Assembly (NCBI GenBank): GCA_030627405.1 | Contig: DAOUSD010000091.1 | Coordinates: 1 to 6,777, forward strand | Direction: 5' to 3' | From: Deltaproteobacteria bacterium | Lineage (GTDB): Bacteria > Desulfobacterota > Desulfobacteria > Desulfobacterales > ETH-SRB1 | Length of the DNA: 6,777 nucleotides | Part shown: positions 5,556-6,777 of the stretch, in pieces | Layout: the number at the start of each line of letters is the position of its first letter | Position numbering within the stretch: the first letter of the stretch is position 1 | Program-made: the position numbers and the translations under genes | Notes under the pieces: model-generated | What the model was told of the DNA's origin: nothing | Databases searched by the model: none | What the model saw: only the letters and a program-made list of their open reading frames with translations

Positions 5556-5580
5556 GTAGATGGGACGGCTACACGTCCCC
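5556..5580 (+). repeat. REP-like hairpin preceded by GTAG
   Basis: GTAG (5556-5559) is followed two bases later by a perfect 6-bp GC-rich stem, GGGACG (5562-5567) and CGTCCC (5574-5579), with loop GCTACA. A GTAG/GGAG tetranucleotide beside a short palindrome is the hallmark of REP elements mobilised by Y1 tyrosine transposases (RAYTs). No RAYT gene is present in the window, and only one copy is seen. It could instead be a chance hairpin, or a weak terminator for the minus-strand cluster, although no T-run follows. Confidence 0.35.
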
Positions 5581-5672
5581 TTTCATTTCTTGGCTGGAAC
5601 AAAACATAAGTTAAAAAAGTTAAGTGCCCCGAAATACATCCAGAGAAAACACTACATAATCTTTTGCAGCTT

Positions 5673-5762
5673 TCATAAAAACAACTCCCTCAGCTTATCC
5701 TTGTCGTTTTTGATAATTTCCGGCTTTCAAATAGTTAAGCGTTTGAGCCCTATCTCCGATAC
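5673..5762 (-). pseudogene. possible gene debris of unknown origin
   Basis: One minus-strand frame reads VSEIGLKRLTI, a stop, then KPEIIKNDKDKLRELFL and a second stop. The lysine/glutamate-rich helix resembles the N-terminal helix that precedes the catalytic GS motif in MNT-type nucleotidyltransferases, but no such motif follows. This might be a piece of a second nucleotidyltransferase gene or simply non-coding sequence; the assignment is a guess. Confidence 0.2.
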
Positions 5763-5809
5763 ATTATAGTGCCGGCATCGCCTTTAGCTTTTTTGATCCA
5801 TTCAACTAC
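5750..5809 (-). pseudogene. HEPN-domain toxin remnant
   Basis: Overlapping the stop of the nucleotidyltransferase gene, a different minus-strand frame reads VVEWIKKAKGDAGTIMYRR and then TAG. VEWI-KKA-GD is the first helix of HEPN-domain proteins (about 120-140 aa), which are the usual partners of MNT nucleotidyltransferases and are normally encoded right at this position. No start codon is available in frame and translation would stop after about 19 codons. The RNase motif R-x4-6-H, which lies near the HEPN C-terminus, is absent. I infer a deleted toxin. Confidence 0.45.
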
Positions 5810-6128
5810 GAGCTTTTTCGTACAGCACCTTGCCTTCCTGCATAATCTCCTTTATAAAAAAGTCTCCCAGTCTCAATCTGCGGTCAATATCCGCGGGCCT
5901 CCGAACAAGGAGATCAAGAGGAAAGGATCGCTTTATGGCCCTTCGAATTTCAAAAGCTTGTTGATGGGGACGGCTTTTAAAATCCATCACCACCAGAATA
6001 TCTACATCGCTGTCTGGTGTCGTGTCTCCTGAAGCATGGGAACCGAACAGGATAACACGTTCCGGATTGAATCGGTTGATAACATCATTAACAAAACTTT
6101 TTATTTCATCTTCAGTAACTGTTTTCAT
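5802..6128 (-). CDS. mntA: MNT-type nucleotidyltransferase (MntA-like antitoxin)
   Basis: The 108-aa protein is a minimal nucleotidyltransferase of the DNA polymerase beta fold. It has the motif GSHASGDTTPDSDVDILVV, giving G29-S30, the metal-binding D41 and D43, and a third acidic residue at D72 in FPLDLLV. Some MntA proteins inactivate a partner HEPN ribonuclease by adding AMP groups, which makes this an antitoxin with an apparently complete active site. The frame also allows a TTG at 6131; I prefer the ATG at 6128 because a G-rich ribosome site lies eight bases upstream. That site is inside the last codons of the livF remnant, whose stop is five bases before this ATG, so the two are probably co-transcribed. 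Downstream, where the HEPN partner should be, only a short remnant is left. A stand-alone nucleotidyltransferase role is the alternative. Confidence 0.85.
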   Translation of the reverse strand: MKTVTEDEIKSFVNDVINRFNPERVILFGSHASGDTTPDSDVDILVVMDFKSRPHQQAFEIRRAIKRSFPLDLLVRRPADIDRRLRLGDFFIKEIMQEGKVLYEKARS

Positions 6129-6133
6129 CAATT

Positions 6134-6640
6134 TTATCCCCCCAAAAACGACTTTCTGACTTCATCATTTTCAAGTAGGTTTTTTGCTTTATCTTCAAAG
6201 GCAATCTTGCCTATTTCAAATACATAACCTCTGTCAGCATATTCCAAAGCCATTCTCGCATTCTGTTCCACTATCAGAATAGCAGTCCCTTCGCTGTTAA
6301 TCTCTTTTATCCTTTCAAATACCATATCCACATAATTTGGAGAGAGTCCCAGTGATGGCTCATCCAACAGGAGCAATTTTGGTTTTAACATCAGTGCCCT
6401 GCCGATAGCGAGCATCTGTTGCTCACCACTGCTTAATGTTCCTGCTTTTTGTTTTTGTCTTTCTTTGAGCACTGGAAATAGACTGAATATTTTCTCAACA
6501 AGTTGCCGGATATCAACTTTGGGTTGAAGGAAATTTATAATTTTATGGATGTCGTACGCCTCAAGCTATATATTCGGATCTATCCGTTTATAATAAGTTA
6601 GATTTTTTAGTTCAAGCAGCGATCTAAGACTCGTAAGCAT
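6134..6640 (-). pseudogene. livF: livF remnant, ABC transporter ATPase lacking Walker A
   Basis: LivF is the cytoplasmic ATPase of branched-chain amino acid (HAAT-family) ABC importers, about 235 aa long. Here the C-terminal half is clear: VDIRQLVEKIFSLFPVLKER, then the signature LSSGEQQMLAIGRAL, Walker B LLLLDEPSLGLSP and ILIVEQNARMAL, to a normal end at 6134. The signature has Ser where LSGGE is expected (one G-to-A change would do it). Upstream, the same frame contains a TAG at 6566-6568 and, before it, an ATG at 6640 with a GGGAG site, giving MLTSLRSLLELKNLTYYKRI. LLELKNLT-YY resembles a LivF N-terminus, but the roughly 90 residues with Walker A and the Q-loop are gone. A GTG at 6472 could start a 112-aa fragment, but it could not bind ATP normally. 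No other liv genes are in the window. I call it a pseudogene; the link of the N-terminal piece to livF is less sure than that of the C-terminal half. Confidence 0.8.
6137..6143 (-). promoter_or_regulatory. G-rich ribosome site for mntA, inside the livF end
   Basis: GGGGGGA on the minus strand lies eight bases before the mntA ATG and also encodes the terminal Gly-Gly of the livF frame. It favours the ATG at 6128 over the adjacent TTG and suggests that mntA was fused behind livF in one transcript. Confidence 0.5.
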
Positions 6641-6777
6641 CAATCTCCCGAATCAGAGCAGCCAGATTGGGTCGGATAAAACTCATCTCAGGCGCAGCAA
6701 TACGATGATGTTTGATATCCGGTGGAATATGTTTGTGATGAGGCTGAGTGTTTTGCAAACTTTGATCGTTTGGATGA
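6624..6777 (-). CDS. tumE: TumE/DUF6516-family toxin, C-terminal part (runs off the window)
   Basis: From the right edge the minus strand is open to a TAG at 6624-6626. It reads HPNDQSLQNTQPHHKHIPPD, then IKHHRIAAPEMSFIRPNLAA and LIREIDAYES. The PHHKH motif followed by an acidic C-terminal helix is what I know from TumE-family (DUF6516) toxins, which pair with an Xre-type antitoxin (TumA). The start and N-terminal half lie beyond 6777, so completeness cannot be judged. Downstream, where a partner could be expected, lies the livF remnant, whose first ATG (6640) overlaps the last codons of this gene. The assignment rests on the C-terminal 50 residues only. Confidence 0.6.
   Translation of the reverse strand, partial: HPNDQSLQNTQPHHKHIPPDIKHHRIAAPEMSFIRPNLAALIREIDAYES

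Larger units (their letters stand above)
5402..5749. other. 348-bp gene-poor spacer with repeats
   Basis: No intact gene is convincing here. From left to right it holds a possible ATPase promoter, two 17-bp imperfect direct repeats, copy B of the 15-bp repeat, a small CCCAA/TTGGG stem (5510-5526), a GTAG-preceded hairpin (5556-5580) and minus-strand peptide fragments that look like gene debris next to the HEPN remnant. The plus-strand frame opening at 5560 is not supported as a gene. Confidence 0.55.

Noticed and set aside
5560..5769. Plus-strand 69-codon frame starting ATGGGACGG with GGAGGAG upstream
   Set aside because: The peptide (MGRLHVPFHFLAGTKHKL...) has no recognisable domain. It is antisense to the HEPN-like debris, and its apparent ribosome site coincides with the GTAG/hairpin structure.
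6566..6568. In-frame TAG in the livF frame as a pyrrolysine or suppressed codon
   Set aside because: TAG is the normal stop of the ATPase gene here and also ends the TumE-like frame. The surrounding protein lacks Walker A, so a pseudogene is simpler.

Overview
The window looks like bacterial chromosome from an AT-rich, Gram-negative-type, probably anaerobic host. By eye, one 60-base line inside fabH is about 37% GC and one inside the ATPase gene about 57%. FabH resembles the Chlorobi/Bacteroidota-type or Desulfobacterota-type enzymes, and the LivF and glucosylglycerate-phosphorylase-like proteins fit such lineages. This placement is inference; no rRNA or tRNA gene is present to confirm it.

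Left part (1-3024), housekeeping and metabolism. A 26-bp imperfect direct repeat pair and a short palindrome lie at the left edge. A GH13 subfamily 18 sugar phosphorylase of the YcjM/glucosylglycerate phosphorylase type (minus strand) is divergent from a complete 3-oxoacyl-ACP synthase III (fabH, plus strand), with a 179-bp gap between the preferred starts. Both have all expected catalytic residues.

Right part (3021-6777), an island of toxin-antitoxin type genes and gene debris. In order: a DUF433 antitoxin without a recognisable toxin, whose stop codon overlaps that of fabH; an unidentified 32-codon ORF; a solitary HicB-like antitoxin; an intact VapB antitoxin followed by a deleted, frameshifted VapC remnant; a complete AAA+/DUF4143 ATPase; about 350 bp with repeats and a REP-like hairpin; a HEPN-toxin remnant just downstream of an intact MNT-type nucleotidyltransferase (MntA-like antitoxin); a livF pseudogene with the Walker A half missing; and, running off the right edge, the C-terminal part of a TumE-family (DUF6516) toxin. 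Apart from hicB, all genes in this part are on the minus strand.

The pattern worth noting is that the antitoxin-type genes are intact while each recognisable toxin partner inside the window is missing or broken (VapC, HEPN, no HicA, no DUF5615). The one toxin seen is TumE, which is cut by the window edge, and it is followed by livF debris rather than by an antitoxin. I read the region as a decaying TA/mobile hotspot next to core genes. I did not find a convincing new defence system, CRISPR array, transposase or RNA gene.
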